DNA from: Hydnum rufescens UP504
Lineage: Eukaryota; Basidiomycota; Agaricomycetes; Cantharellales; Hydnaceae
DNA length: 64,000 nucleotides
Assembly (NCBI GenBank): GCA_014904985.1
Contig: MU129079.1
Location: forward strand, 1 to 64,000
Direction of reading: 5' to 3'
Positions within the stretch are counted from its first letter, which is position 1, and each line of letters starts with the position of its first letter. This document shows positions 23,446 to 38,400 of this stretch, in pieces. The notes beneath the pieces are model-generated. The model was not told where the DNA came from, ran no database searches, and saw only the letters and a program-made list of their open reading frames with translations. The translations under genes were made by a program, and so were the position numbers.

Positions 23446-23485
23446 TTTCCGGCCTCAAACACATACGCGTCTCTAAGAAATCGAC
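23446..23485. promoter_or_regulatory. 40-bp divergent interval between zinc-finger gene and RPT2
   Basis: Too short for two separate promoters. The 5' leaders must overlap or transcription must start inside the neighbouring gene. Depends on the small first exon of the zinc-finger gene being right. Confidence 0.45.
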
Positions 23486-25119
<1,634 letters not shown>

Positions 25120-25575
25120 TATTGGCACATACTATTATACATCTCTTTTTCAGCTACACTCTTACATATAGAGGATATCCTTTCCAGCGAGAACCTCTGC
25201 AGACTGCTGCTTCCGCGCACTTTGAGCATTTGAACGCCCGAACATAGGCGGCCCCCTCCGTCATGCATGACCTATTTAGTCCGACGGTGACATGGGAATA
25301 CGGATTGGGAGACGAAACAAACGGTGGGATGTGCATCCCGCATAGCGGCTCTCAGGCTGTTGGGATCCCTGCGTTTTTCGAAATTTCATTTAGGATTGGC
25401 TGGCGATACATGCCATTATAGATAACGTTTCTTCAACAATTTTGGTGGAACGAGAAGGCACGGAGCTTGCCGAAGCTAGTAATACGAAAGGAGACGCGTG
25501 CAGACGCGAGCTTCAATCTGAGCCTGGAACAGTTGTGAACTTACTTCCCACACGTCAACCTAATTTGGTATCAAC
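25120..25575. other. RPT2 3' UTR and CDC16 promoter
   Basis: Tandem (head-to-tail) spacer of 456 bp; no gene or clear element seen. Confidence 0.4.
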
Positions 25576-28500
25576 ATGCATCCATACACCCCTAGCTCAC
25601 GCGGGGTTCCAGCCTCAGGTTCAAACAACTTCCCCCGGACTTCTCTTTCCAACTCGATTTCTTTGGGCCCAGAGGAGCTCATAAGATCTCTGACCGCCAC
25701 ATCTCCTCGAAATAATACTGGTCGCACAACCTCTGTCAACGGAAAGCCCAATCGCAAAGGGAAGTCAAAGCTTGGGAGTGTGGCCCATACAGGAAGTTGG
25801 GATCCCAGTCAAACACGAACCCCTGGTAAGTGCTCGTTTAACGAGGTGAGGCTCCAAGTTTCTTATGATCATACAATTAAAGATATCATCGAGCGTGATA
25901 TTGACGAAGACGATGACGACGAGAGGAAAACCAACAGAAGTGGCAGTAATGACAGCGATCCAAGAGGCGAGATTGTGGATCGTTTTCGACTATGGAGACA
26001 TGATGCCATGACACAACACTTGTACCAAACCGCTATCTTCTGGGGTGACAAAGTTTTCACTTGGACATGTACGGATTGACAGTGCATCGTATCCACCCCT
26101 TTCATTGAGATCCAATTGGATTATTCACAGCCGACCCAAATGATGCTTTTTGGCTTGCTCAGGCTTATTTTCTCGCTCATCAATATTTGCGCGCTGAGAA
26201 TATCCTCACCCAAGCCTACGTGTTCCAAGCCCCACGAGCGACGAGTACGAAAGGGAAAGAGCGCAATGATCTCCTACGAGGAAATATGCCACTTATGGGA
26301 GGGATCCAAATCATGCCCCAAATGGCCGGGTCATATTCGCGGCTTGTTGACCTTAGTGTCGCGTGTCGATATCTTGCTGCACAATGCTCCGTTCGCATTT
26401 TCGTTATAATCTCCTAAATTTTTGTTCTTATCGTTTGGCGTCCTTCAGGTCCGATTAGGCAAATGGGATGAAGCCCTCGAAATGCTCGGGGAAGTAAACC
26501 CCTTTCGTGGTGATGCAAATGAGCCGCGTCAGTTATATCTAGATCATATGTGCATTGTATTTATGAAGTGTCTATGGCAGCGCCCTTTGTTATCCCCGAC
26601 ACACATGGTGGTACGAAGGTAAAGTCATCAATGATCGCATGTGTTACAGTATTTTGACTTTCATATAGGTGGAATCGACAATGTGTTATTTGCGAGGGGT
26701 CATCATGTTGCGAATGGGGAGGGCTCAAGATGCCAAAGAAAGTCTTATGGAGGCTCTGGCAATTGACTGCAAGAATGTGGATGCGTTTGAGCAATTGGTC
26801 GGAGGGGAGATGATGAAGATCGACGAAGGTCAGAATGATTGACTTCCTTTGCTCTCGTTGCAATTTTTCTGAGGGATGGAGTGGTTAGAATGGGCATTCA
26901 TTCAGAGCCTTCAGTATCATCAGGATGACGAGTACTCAGCAGAGTTCGTTCGTTCAATATATACTGTCCGATTAAGAAAGGTACGTGCCACATCTTTTCG
27001 AAGCCCCAGATTCAGATTCAGATCTTGTTTTCTCGGCTAGCATAAACACCTGGACGACATGGCCGTAGCGCGACATCGATTGTCAACTGAATACGGGATG
27101 ACTGACAATGCGGACGTGCTCCATGGTTTTGCTGAGGCACTCTTTGCGCAATATCGTTATGCAGATTGTTTCGCTATCACGTCTCGGTAAGAACGCCTTG
27201 TTTTCAGCTATCTTCTCGACAATCCATTTATCAGATAACCTTCGATGTAGAATACTAGAAAAAACACGGATTCATGACCCCACACTCCCACTGCATATTG
27301 CATGTATGCAGTACCTCCCCAACTTGCGCTCGAAGCTCTTTTTACTAGCCCACGAATTGATGCAAAAAGAGCCAGAAAACCCCATTAGCTCGTATGCCGT
27401 TGCCATCTGGTACATTTTTACAAAGAAGTATGCTCTCGCCCGACGGTGGATTAGGTGAAGTACTGCATTCTCAGATTCATGGCTTTCTAATTGATTTTCG
27501 CACGTGGATAGTAAAACAACGCTATTAGATCCAAGAAATGGACCAGCTTGGATTGCTTTCGCTCACACGTTTGCGTTTGAGGGTGAACACGATCAGGCAG
27601 TCACTGCCTACTCCACATGTGCTCGACTCTTCCGAGGGTCAGTTCGCGTGTGCACCGCTCGTTATATGCTCATAATCTATTATCTAGGACACATCTCCCC
27701 TTTTTATACATAGGAATGGAACATCTACGAATGTTTAATTTCCCTCTGGCAGGGGAATATCTGGACGCTGGCTTGCAGATGTGCGACTCCGATCCTCTTT
27801 TATTCAATGAACTCGGTGTACTGGCATATCATGTAGAAAAGTATGTATCGATTGGGTGCACTGGTCGGATTCTTTCAAGACTGAGCGGGCTTGGTGCATT
27901 CTATAGGTACGACGATGCTGTAGAGATGTTCCAAAAAGCCCTTACACTCGCGAATACGTCTCAGACATCAGAACAGGCGTGGCGAGGGACGTATTTGAAC
28001 CTGGGTCAGGCATACCGTAAACTTGGGTGCGCGTCCTTCACCCCGTGAGCCTAGTAAACACTAAGTCGAGATTTACGCTATCAGCCAATACGGACAAGCA
28101 AAGGAGGCATATCAACGGGTCGTCACGATCGACCCGAGAAATGCTCAAGGGTTTGCGTGTCTTGGAATGATTCATCATGCATTAGATGAGCTAGATGAGG
28201 CCATCACTCGCTATCATGAGGTGTGTTGGCGTACTCGGATTTATTTTTTCATCGCGCCTGATAGTGTACGTCCCCAAAGGCTTTGAGCATACAACCACTG
28301 GATGCCAATATCATTGAGCTTCTTAACCTTGCTCTTTCCTCGAATGCCACTCTTGACCCTATTTCAACTGTTCTACGGGCCTCCAGTAGCACTGCCTCCA
28401 CTGCTTCTACAATATCCGATTCTGCTAGCGATCTCGTGCCCCTAGGACGTAGGCAGGCCACAAGCAGTAGATGTAAGACACCTGTCAGGCCAACGTCTAT

Positions 28501-28960
28501 TCAATGCGGAGGTGTCTTCCGGTTCGTCCTCGGCCTCCTCTTCGACTTCAGGCTCCTCGTCTGTAGCCTCAACGTCAACAGCTCGCCCGGCCCCACCCGG
28601 ACCGCCGTACCCTTTCCTTCTAGACCCTTCCCATCATCGACAATCTCGAATGCCATTTCTACTCCAAGGACGGAGGAGTGGGAGCGGTTAATGCTGCAAC
28701 GCCAGGCATCTTTCCAAGGTCGACCTGAATTCACTGTCACGGCATTAGACGATCAGCCTGTAGCTTATCGACACATGAGGATTATGAATAATCCAGGTAT
28801 AGCACCTGCTCCTTCGGGTGGTGGTGGCGGAGGTATTCCTAGGGGAGGCGGTACCAGGGCTGCGACTGCGACTGCGGCCGACGACGCGGAAGTCGAAGAG
28901 GCGGTGGAGGTATCTATGGACGATGGGGATGAGGATGCGAGTATGGATGTCGTCGATTGA
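25576..28960 (+). CDS. CDC16: Anaphase-promoting complex TPR subunit (Cdc16/Apc6)
   Basis: Scaffold TPR subunit of the APC/C ubiquitin ligase. Sixteen exons: 25576-25825, 25883-26068, 26131-26390, 26449-26527, 26569-26618, 26669-26828, 26889-26980, 27041-27186, 27251-27454, 27512-27637, 27688-27840, 27907-28026, 28085-28220, 28280-28448, 28489-28606, 28669-28960. They total 2541 nt (846 residues, yeast Cdc16 is 840), with all phases consistent. TPR helices run through most of the protein: [95 protein letters not shown] and [19 protein letters not shown]. The N-terminus is Ser/Thr-rich; the tail has a Ser-rich linker, a Gly run and ends [10 protein letters not shown]. Introns 26528-26568 (41 nt) and 28449-28488 (40 nt) are near the lower size limit; the second is the least certain junction. 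Confidence 0.92.
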
Positions 28961-29622
28961 GCTTTTTGACATCCCTGTTTGTACTACGTTACCCTACCCC
29001 ATTTAATTCATGGACGCGGTGCAAGGGGATCCAGTAGAGGTATTTGTGCACGTTCGATCCCTCAAGGATTCCATTTCATAAGTGTAGTCTGGTTTGTGAT
29101 TGATTGGTCCGGGATGGATGACATTGACAACGCCAATAGTGGAGGTGCTGCCAGGTGGAACGAAGTATTAATTGATAACAAGTACGATAGGCGATCGAAC
29201 TCCGGCCTGTCTCCACATAGATATTACAAGGATACACGTGATGAGAACGGAATTGTGGCGCGCAAGGAAGGGTGGGAGGGGGAAACGGAGAGCACAAGAA
29301 GAGGACTTGGAATAAGGACAAGGGCAAGCAGCAGCAGCAGTAGCATATGTACAAGTTTGAAATTGGATGTCCAGCAGGTGGACCCGAAGAAGGACGACGA
29401 GAAGTGAAGCGCATAAATATTCCTCGCTGGAGAGGGGGACGGCAAGTACAGTCGGTAGCACATATTATAAAGGAAAAGTACGCTCTGTTTAGCATGGTGG
29501 ATCGGGGGGTCGTGTTGACACTTGTGATTGTGGGGAAGACACACGTGGGAGTTTCCGGCTAAATTAACATTCCCATGAGACAATGGGATAATACTGTCAC
29601 GAAAAATAAACGGCAGCTCACC
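28961..29622. other. Convergent spacer (CDC16 / MAF1)
   Basis: 662 bp with 3' ends of both genes; a CAG-rich microsatellite-like patch at about 29325-29345. Open stretches on both strands are not supported. Confidence 0.45.
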
Positions 29623-30831
29623 TCACATGGGCACATCAGATTCAGACAACGGTGGGTTTCTCCCTCTCGGCGACTTTAAAAGCCCGGGCTCCCGCACCAA
29701 TCGCACCGTCCCACCCGACGAACGAGTCCTCTCCTGCAAACCATACATCCTCTCTGGGCTGAATCGTGCGGCCCATGTAGAGAGAGAATTGTGCCGGGCC
29801 CATACGGATATATAGAGAATCTTCTTCTCTTTCTTATGGAAGAAGAACGTGTGTGAGGACCAGAGGAGGCCACCCCGGCGTCGTCGGCGCCGCCTCATTA
29901 CATCAAACGTGTTGATGCCAAATGAGGAAGGCATTATTGGAAGCGGGTCACTTGTGTTGGAGATGAGAGAGGGCTTGTTCTGAGAAGGAAGAGGGGGAGT
30001 CTCGATGTCATCGTCGAAGAAAAAGGGAGAGTCCCATGGGGCGATTGAACGTCTGTGGGAGGGGTCGGAGGGGGTTTCGTCGTCATCTCCGTCCCAGACG
30101 TCCGAGGATGAGTCGGATGAAGTGGAATCTGAGGCTTCTTCAGAATCTGAATCTCCAACGGCGTGGGGGTCCGAATAGATATCCGGGACGTAGGAATAGA
30201 CCTCACATTCCGAGAGGGTTACGACATCATTTAGAATACGGAAGAGCGTTGGGTGCGTATTAGTGACAATGGGTGGGGCTGGGTTGATCGCATTCATTGT
30301 GGCAGAGGCACTCGAGTTGACGGGAGAAGATGAAGCCGAGTTGGTTGGGGGGAAGAACTCGTCGGTGTGGGTCGGGAAGGAGGAGTAGGAACGGGAGGAG
30401 AGTTGGGATCCGTGTGTGGAGGACGGGGCATCTCTGAGGCTGACGAGCGTGGTGGAGAGAGCACTTAGGACAGATGCGCCACCGTTCTCTTCTCGCGTAA
30501 AATGATCCGGACTGACATCGGAAAAGTCGTGGTCGGGAAAGGCCACGTTGAGCGTGGCAATAAGCAGGCAGAATGTACGACGGGCTGAGGGCTGATCAAG
30601 GGGCCCGAACGCGCTGTTGAGGGGGGAAACGTTGGAGGGATGGGGGGGAGACTGAGCATTGACAGCCATCTCATCTTCGTAATGTTCGTCGATGGCTTTC
30701 CATAGTTTCTTGTCTCTGTTTATTGGCTTGCAGCTGTAGGCCTCGATGCGGGAGTGTACGGTGCACTCTGCGGAGGAATGGGACAGTGTACGAGAGAGCG
30801 CGTTGAGCGACGGATCAGCAAGAAATTTCAT
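29623..30831 (-). CDS. MAF1: Maf1, repressor of RNA polymerase III
   Basis: Intronless frame of 402 residues; binds and silences Pol III when nutrients are short. The canonical N-terminus MKFLADPSLNALSRTL sets the start at 30831, although the frame is open a further 21 codons upstream. Conserved blocks: KPINRDKKLWKAIDEHYE, then FGPLDQPSARRTFCLLIAT, LNVAFPDHDFSDVSPDHF, SECEVYSYVPDIYSDPH and the C-terminal LWSSHTFFFHKKEKKILYI. A long Ser/Asp-rich insert separates the two Maf1 halves, which is usual in fungi and carries the likely phosphorylation sites; an RRRRRRRR run precedes the last block. A tail of about 45 residues after the last conserved block is longer than usual. Confidence 0.95.
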   Translation of the reverse strand: MKFLADPSLNALSRTLSHSSAECTVHSRIEAYSCKPINRDKKLWKAIDEHYEDEMAVNAQSPPHPSNVSPLNSAFGPLDQPSARRTFCLLIATLNVAFPDHDFSDVSPDHFTREENGGASVLSALSTTLVSLRDAPSSTHGSQLSSRSYSSFPTHTDEFFPPTNSASSSPVNSSASATMNAINPAPPIVTNTHPTLFRILNDVVTLSECEVYSYVPDIYSDPHAVGDSDSEEASDSTSSDSSSDVWDGDDDETPSDPSHRRSIAPWDSPFFFDDDIETPPLPSQNKPSLISNTSDPLPIMPSSFGINTFDVMRRRRRRRGGLLWSSHTFFFHKKEKKILYISVWARHNSLSTWAARFSPERMYGLQERTRSSGGTVRLVREPGLLKSPRGRNPPLSESDVPM

Positions 30832-31254
30832 TCTTTCACTCTCTTTCGCAGATGAGAGGAGGAGAAGAGAGTGAGCCTTGGCAGGCGAAACCACAACAGG
30901 AATTGGATATCGCCCGGATGCAACTGTGGTGTCGATGGCATACTTTTTCTAGTTAGTGTCCGTGGATGGGAGCACAATGATCACACGAGTACGCTCATCT
31001 TCAACCGCAGCGTCGGAGAGGATTAGCTCGATCAGGCCACAGGATGGCATTGCTATCGTAACTTTTTTCCTGGCAGACGAATCAGCCAAGCGAGTAGTCC
31101 AGCGAGAGAGCAGATGCAGCAAGATCAGAGAGATGAGAAAACGAGAATCCAAGCATGCAGAACAGAGAGAAAGCAGAGAGTGGCAAGAAAAAGGCTGAAA
31201 GATGGGGGATCTAATTGGTGTTGAGTCCAAGGCTTTGCGAATCACCTTCACACC

Positions 31255-33300
<2,046 letters not shown>

Positions 33301-33305
33301 GCGTG

Positions 33306-34225
33306 TTAGCGCCTGAAATCCGCCAGGCGATCTGTGCACCTCGTGTTATTCTCTAGCATCTCGTTCAACGACTTTCCATTGATAGTCATGCGTCCAGTCT
33401 CTGTTGTCTCCTCCCCTGTTGTACTCCAAGAAAACGATTTCAACAGTTTGTATTCAAATGCCTGCTACAAGAGTGTGACGAACGAAGGGTACACAACAGG
33501 AAGCGGAGACATCAGCCAGAAAATGGGAAGGGACCACAGTCCCAATTACCAACCACGATGTTTATAATTTATAATGTAGGCCTGAGACAACAGATGAACT
33601 CGCATTGTGGTCTTGATGAAGTTTTGTACCGTTTGAAGATTCTCGGTACAGTATCTCCGTCAACCTTGTGAATCGCGTAGGAAGAGTCGCTGGATATCAT
33701 CAGAGGCGAGTTCTTGCTCAATATCGTGTTGAGTGGCATGGTCATCAGAGCTTCTCATCGCACGCATTGCAATCAAAAAATGAGATTTGGATTTAGGGAA
33801 CCGCAGGACACCCAGTGAGACAGACGCCGAATACTGTGTTGATCAAAGAAGAGTTTCCCACTCTTGACTACGAATACTCTGGATCGTTGAGGTTCATTCA
33901 CGTAAAGCGCCTTGAAAGGCATGGCTCACTTCACCCATAACGAGCACCCTGAACCTAACGACGCTAGTTGAGTAATGACGGAGGTATGGATGACGAACGT
34001 AGCATACCTAGAATCCCCTAGCTGGGTGTCGACGGTGGGGGTGAGGGGGGAGTCCCAGGGTGCATTGGTGATGCCGATGGTTGAACTAATGCAGTCTCGC
34101 AGTCTCGCTCGGAGTTCTCTAGCTGGATAAGTGGAATCCACAGTATAAGAGCCAGCTTCACGGTCTGGAGTAGGAACGGGGTGTCGCCGACGGAGGAACG
34201 TGAAGAGCGGCATTACGGGCGACAT
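33306..34225 (-). pseudogene. Degenerate P-loop GTPase-like gene, copy A
   Basis: Minus strand, convergent with the iminopeptidase; the stops are 5 bp apart. Exon 34225-34008 (MSPVMPLFTFLRRR start) joins at 33954 to give SRFRVLVMG, the first strand of a P-loop GTPase like the downstream gene (FRVLILG). Further pieces are recognisable: VGNSSLINTVFGV at about 33860-33820 (P-loop, but Asn where the catalytic Lys should be); a helical DIEQELASDDIQRLFLRDSQ at about 33735-33680, the G3 region; and a final exon ending NTRCTDRLADFRR at 33306. The P-loop part cannot be joined in frame, so I call it decayed. It is probably a relative of the neighbouring GTPase. Confidence 0.6.
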
Positions 34226-34622
34226 CCTGAAGAGAAGCTGAGGCCACGTTCTCGTTCATTTGAATGGAAGCTACAGGAAGGTAGGGACTGCTCGAATGGG
34301 GCACCATCTTCACGTGACTGATTCGCGGGACCGCGTCCTCCTATAGCCGCTGACTAGTACGGCGATTGGGATGGGTTCGGCCAGACTCCATCCTAGTCAC
34401 TCGAGCAAAATCAGGTTATTATCCAGTGTGATCTGGAACGTCCAAAAGGATCAGATCTAGGGCCTGCCGAATTTCACATAGAGAACCGGGATGACGGCAA
34501 TATCTTCCTATCTTGGAATCTGGGGAGCCTCGCCAGATCAGGCATGGCGCGATGGAGAAACTCGTGCTTCTCGGACAGAAGCTAGTCAAGTTGACATAAC
34601 AGGAAAGCTCCTATTGTCGCAC

Positions 34623-35382
34623 CATTTACAGCTGTTTGCAATTTACAAGGCGCGGCGGAAATTTTACATCCGGGAGATGGGTGCCAATAGTGAAATCGAA
34701 CGCAGCCCATATCTTGCCCAATTCCTACGATAAAAATATGAAAAATATACCATTAGATAGCCCTATGTGTTACCTAGCAACACACACTGTTATATTTGCT
34801 TGAACTTCTGAATTAATCATGGTAGAGGAGGTGTCGACGGGAGTCCACCCTTGACCACACGCAAGCTTGTCTGAAACCAAATCTCATTGGAATATTTCCT
34901 AAAATATTTTTTAATGTGTAATACAAGTGCTTCTAGCGCCTTGGGGCCTTTTTTTTTTGGATCTTTGTATTTCTTGCACACAGAAAGGACATATATTTAT
35001 CTAGGTGAATACATGTCCTTTCTGTGTACAAGAAATACAAGTGCCCAATTAAAAAAGGCCCCAGGGCGCTAGAAGCACTTGTATTACGCGTTAAAAAATA
35101 TTTTAGGAAATATTCCAATGAGATTTGGCTTCAGACCAGCTTGCGTGTGGTCAGGGGTGGGCTCCCGTCGACACCTCCTCTACCACAATCAATTCAGAAG
35201 TTCAAGCAAATATAACAGTGTGTGTTGCTAGGTAACACAGAGGGCTATCTAATGGTATATTTTTCATATTTTTATCGTAGGAATTGGGCAAGATATGGGC
35301 TGCGTTCGATTTCACTATTGGCGCCCATCCCTCGGATGTAAAATTTCCGCCGCGCCTTGTAAATTGCAAACAGCTGTAAATG
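34623..35382. mobile_element. 760-bp palindrome (fold-back element) in copy A
   Basis: The two halves, 34623-35002 and 35003-35382, are reverse complements with scattered mismatches out to the ends (left end CATTTACAGCTG, right end CAGCTGTAAATG). Mirror-image open frames at 34887-35072 (+) and 34933-35118 (-) confirm the symmetry. Copy B has only about 30 bp of unrelated sequence at the corresponding place (about 57205-57240), so it was gained in A or lost in B. It ends 65 bp before the GTPase start codon. No transposase and no clear target duplication; a fold-back or MITE-like element is the best description. Confidence 0.85.
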
Positions 35383-35447
35383 TCTCAACATTTCACACAC
35401 ACCTACATACACCGGCGCTGTCTCTCTCTTTCCCTAGTCCTTCAGCA

Positions 35448-38400
35448 ATGTGGATATCTATTCGCAACCGTTTTAAAGCTAGCCACAAAGACGGCGATAC
35501 AAACAGGCGCTTCAGGGTCCTCATACTTGGACCAGCGAACGCAGGAAAGACCACTCTACTCGAGCGACTAACGGACAGCCCTGCCGGCACGGCCATAGTG
35601 ACCCGCAACGGAAAACGTGTAATCACTGTAGATGCTCGAACTCAGTAGAGATGCTGGTCTAATTCATCCCTTTATCCAAGGTCAAGGAGGTCCCCAAAGG
35701 ATACGATCAAGTAAGCGCCATCCTAGCAAAGGTGCACTGCGGTTGCTCGATGCTTTCACACCATCTAGCGAGGGATCCATAATATCGACGACGAAATCAC
35801 TTACGCATCAAACCCGGCATTCATTTTCCACGACTCTGGTGGTTTCGAGGCAGGAGGGGTCGAGGAGCTCGATGCCGTCTGGAAATTTATTCGAAAGCGC
35901 TCCTTAGCTTCGCCTTTGAACCAGCTGCATGCGATTTGGTGCGTTCACTCATGCAGTTCAGACATCATCATACTTTGACTCACCAGTTGCTACAGGCTCT
36001 GTATTCCAACAGATAATGACAGGCCCTTTGGATTCCTGCAGTCAGGCTTTTTCTCCGAATCCACAGCATCAGGTATGTCCCATCAGTCGCGGCATTCGAC
36101 ACTATCTGTTACGCACTGGTCCATGCATCCGTTCAGTGCCTGTTATTGGAGTTTTCACCAAGTTGGATGGAAGAAGGACGAAAGTGGAGATTGAGGTTCT
36201 AGGCCCTGCTCCCAGCCCATCCGATTTCCGCGATCGTGCCCAGGAGGTGGATCAGAAAGTAGCTGAATTTGTCAATGGACTCGAGACACAATTTCGCAAT
36301 GAGCGGTACCCACCGGCTGGTTTCATCGGGGTTGGAAGTATGTATACTCTATCCAAGCAGCAAATTTTGCACTTAAATCTATGGCCTAAAGACATGGATG
36401 AAGTTAGCATGCAGAGCATGGCATTGTGTGACCAACTTCTTCTAGTCACTATGGATGCTCTTCCCCATGAGACCCAGAGATCATTGCTGAGGCTCACGGT
36501 TTGGAAAAGAAACCGCCGAATTCATACCATGTTTGTTTTAAAGCGGTGAGTTTGGATGTCCAACAGATTGATGGTGTCTCATGATTGTGTTTATCTCAGT
36601 GTCCTTCATGCTGGAACTCAAGGTCCTGTGTTAAGCTGTATTGATGAGATGATGGTACAATTTGACCATGTTCAGGGAGCATTGTGGCTAGAACCCAACA
36701 ACCTGTGCAAGATGAAGAATCAGAGTTACATGCAGACTTGGGTTTCAGGATTCTTATGGTGAGTGAATATATCCCTTGCACATTTAAGGTACTGATTGTA
36801 TCATGGGGGGTATAACTGTGGCAACTGGTCCTGACAATATGACATATAATTTACTCATTGGATGGTGTTGACAACATAGGAGGTATGCCTGCAGGTGTTC
36901 ACATTTGGTGCACAATCATTGGTTTACATGTCTCTTTGTGACACTGTCAATGTAGTTGGTCAGTCTGGATCTTGAATACATGGTCACTGACTGATATAAT
37001 TTTTGCTGCCATTGGGAACACAGTATGTGAGTCCAGATCTCCCCCAATTCCATGCATAGTCATTCCTGATACAGCTTCTGGTGGAATCCACAACACAGGG
37101 GGTGAGTTTATGTCTCTTAGTTGATATGAGGTGGCTGTATATCTTTTGATGGCATGGATAACATAGCATGTGAGCATGGATCTCTCACCTTTAGATCCAC
37201 ACTGTCACCAGCTGATATATCCTTTGGTGACATCAACCATGTAGGAGGTAAGATTGCACCTGTCATAGTTTCATATGTGGTCACTAGCTGATAGAACATT
37301 TGGTGGTGTGAATATAGGATGTGGGTTGGATTTCCCCACCATTCAATGTGTTATGGCTGACTCATAGAACTTTTCCATGGCATAAACAACATAGATTGTA
37401 TGTCCAGATGTCTTGGAATTTGATGCATGGTCACTGACTGATAAATATTTTATATTGACATTCACACTGTAGTATGTAAGTGTGGATTCAACATGAGATC
37501 CATGGTTGATACATCATTAGGTGCAATGGATAAATAGGAGGTTAGTCCATATCTCCCAGCTTTCATTGGTGATTGTTGGCCAATGCATCATTTGGTGACA
37601 TGGATAATGTAGTATGTAAGTAGGAATTTGCTATAAGTTAGCACCTGGTCACTGGTTGATCTATCATCCAATGGCATGGACAATGCAGAAAGTAAGCCTG
37701 GATCTCTTATACAATTAGATGTCCTTGGGCAGGCTGATATCTCTTTGTCTGTCATTAACAATGTAGGGAGTAAGTTCAGATCTCTCACAATCTGATGTAT
37801 GGTCCCTCATTGGTACATCATTTGGTATTGACACCACAGCCTGTAAGTTTGGATATCTCCCAATTTGTTGAGTGTGGTTGCCAGCTAATACATTGTTGGA
37901 TAACACTGATAATATAGGATGTAAGTCTGGATCTCCTCCCCCTTGATGCACTATCACTGGCTGACACATCACTGGATGACATAAATAACCAAGAATGTGG
38001 GCTGTCTGTCAATTTTGTGCTTGATCATTGGCTGATCCATCTTCTGGTGGCACTGACAACATAGAATGTAAATCTGAATTTCTGACTATTCAATCTATTG
38101 TTGTTGGCTAATATATTTTTTGGTGAGGTAACAATGAAGGCTGTATGTTTGGTTCTTTTCCAATGAAATGTACAGGTGCAGACTGATATTTCTTGGTCTG
38201 AATGGACAATGCAGGAAGTAGGGCTGGATCTCACAATTTGATGCATGGTCACTTTCTGATACATTGTTTGTTCCCATTGACAATGTAGCATGTAAGTTCA
38301 GATCCCTGCTAATTAAACATGGGATCCCTGGCCAATATATTCTTTGGTGACCTTGATAATGTAGCATGTAGGTTCTGCTGCCACTTTGATGGACAATCAC

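Noticed and set aside
28979..29583. Several overlapping open frames between CDC16 and MAF1
   Set aside because: They overlap each other on both strands in a 3'-3' spacer and show no protein motifs.
36344..36400. Possible extra 54-nt intron (GTATGT to AAAG) in the fifth GTPase exon
   Set aside because: Both spliced and unspliced versions stay in frame; no evidence to prefer splicing, so the exon was left whole.
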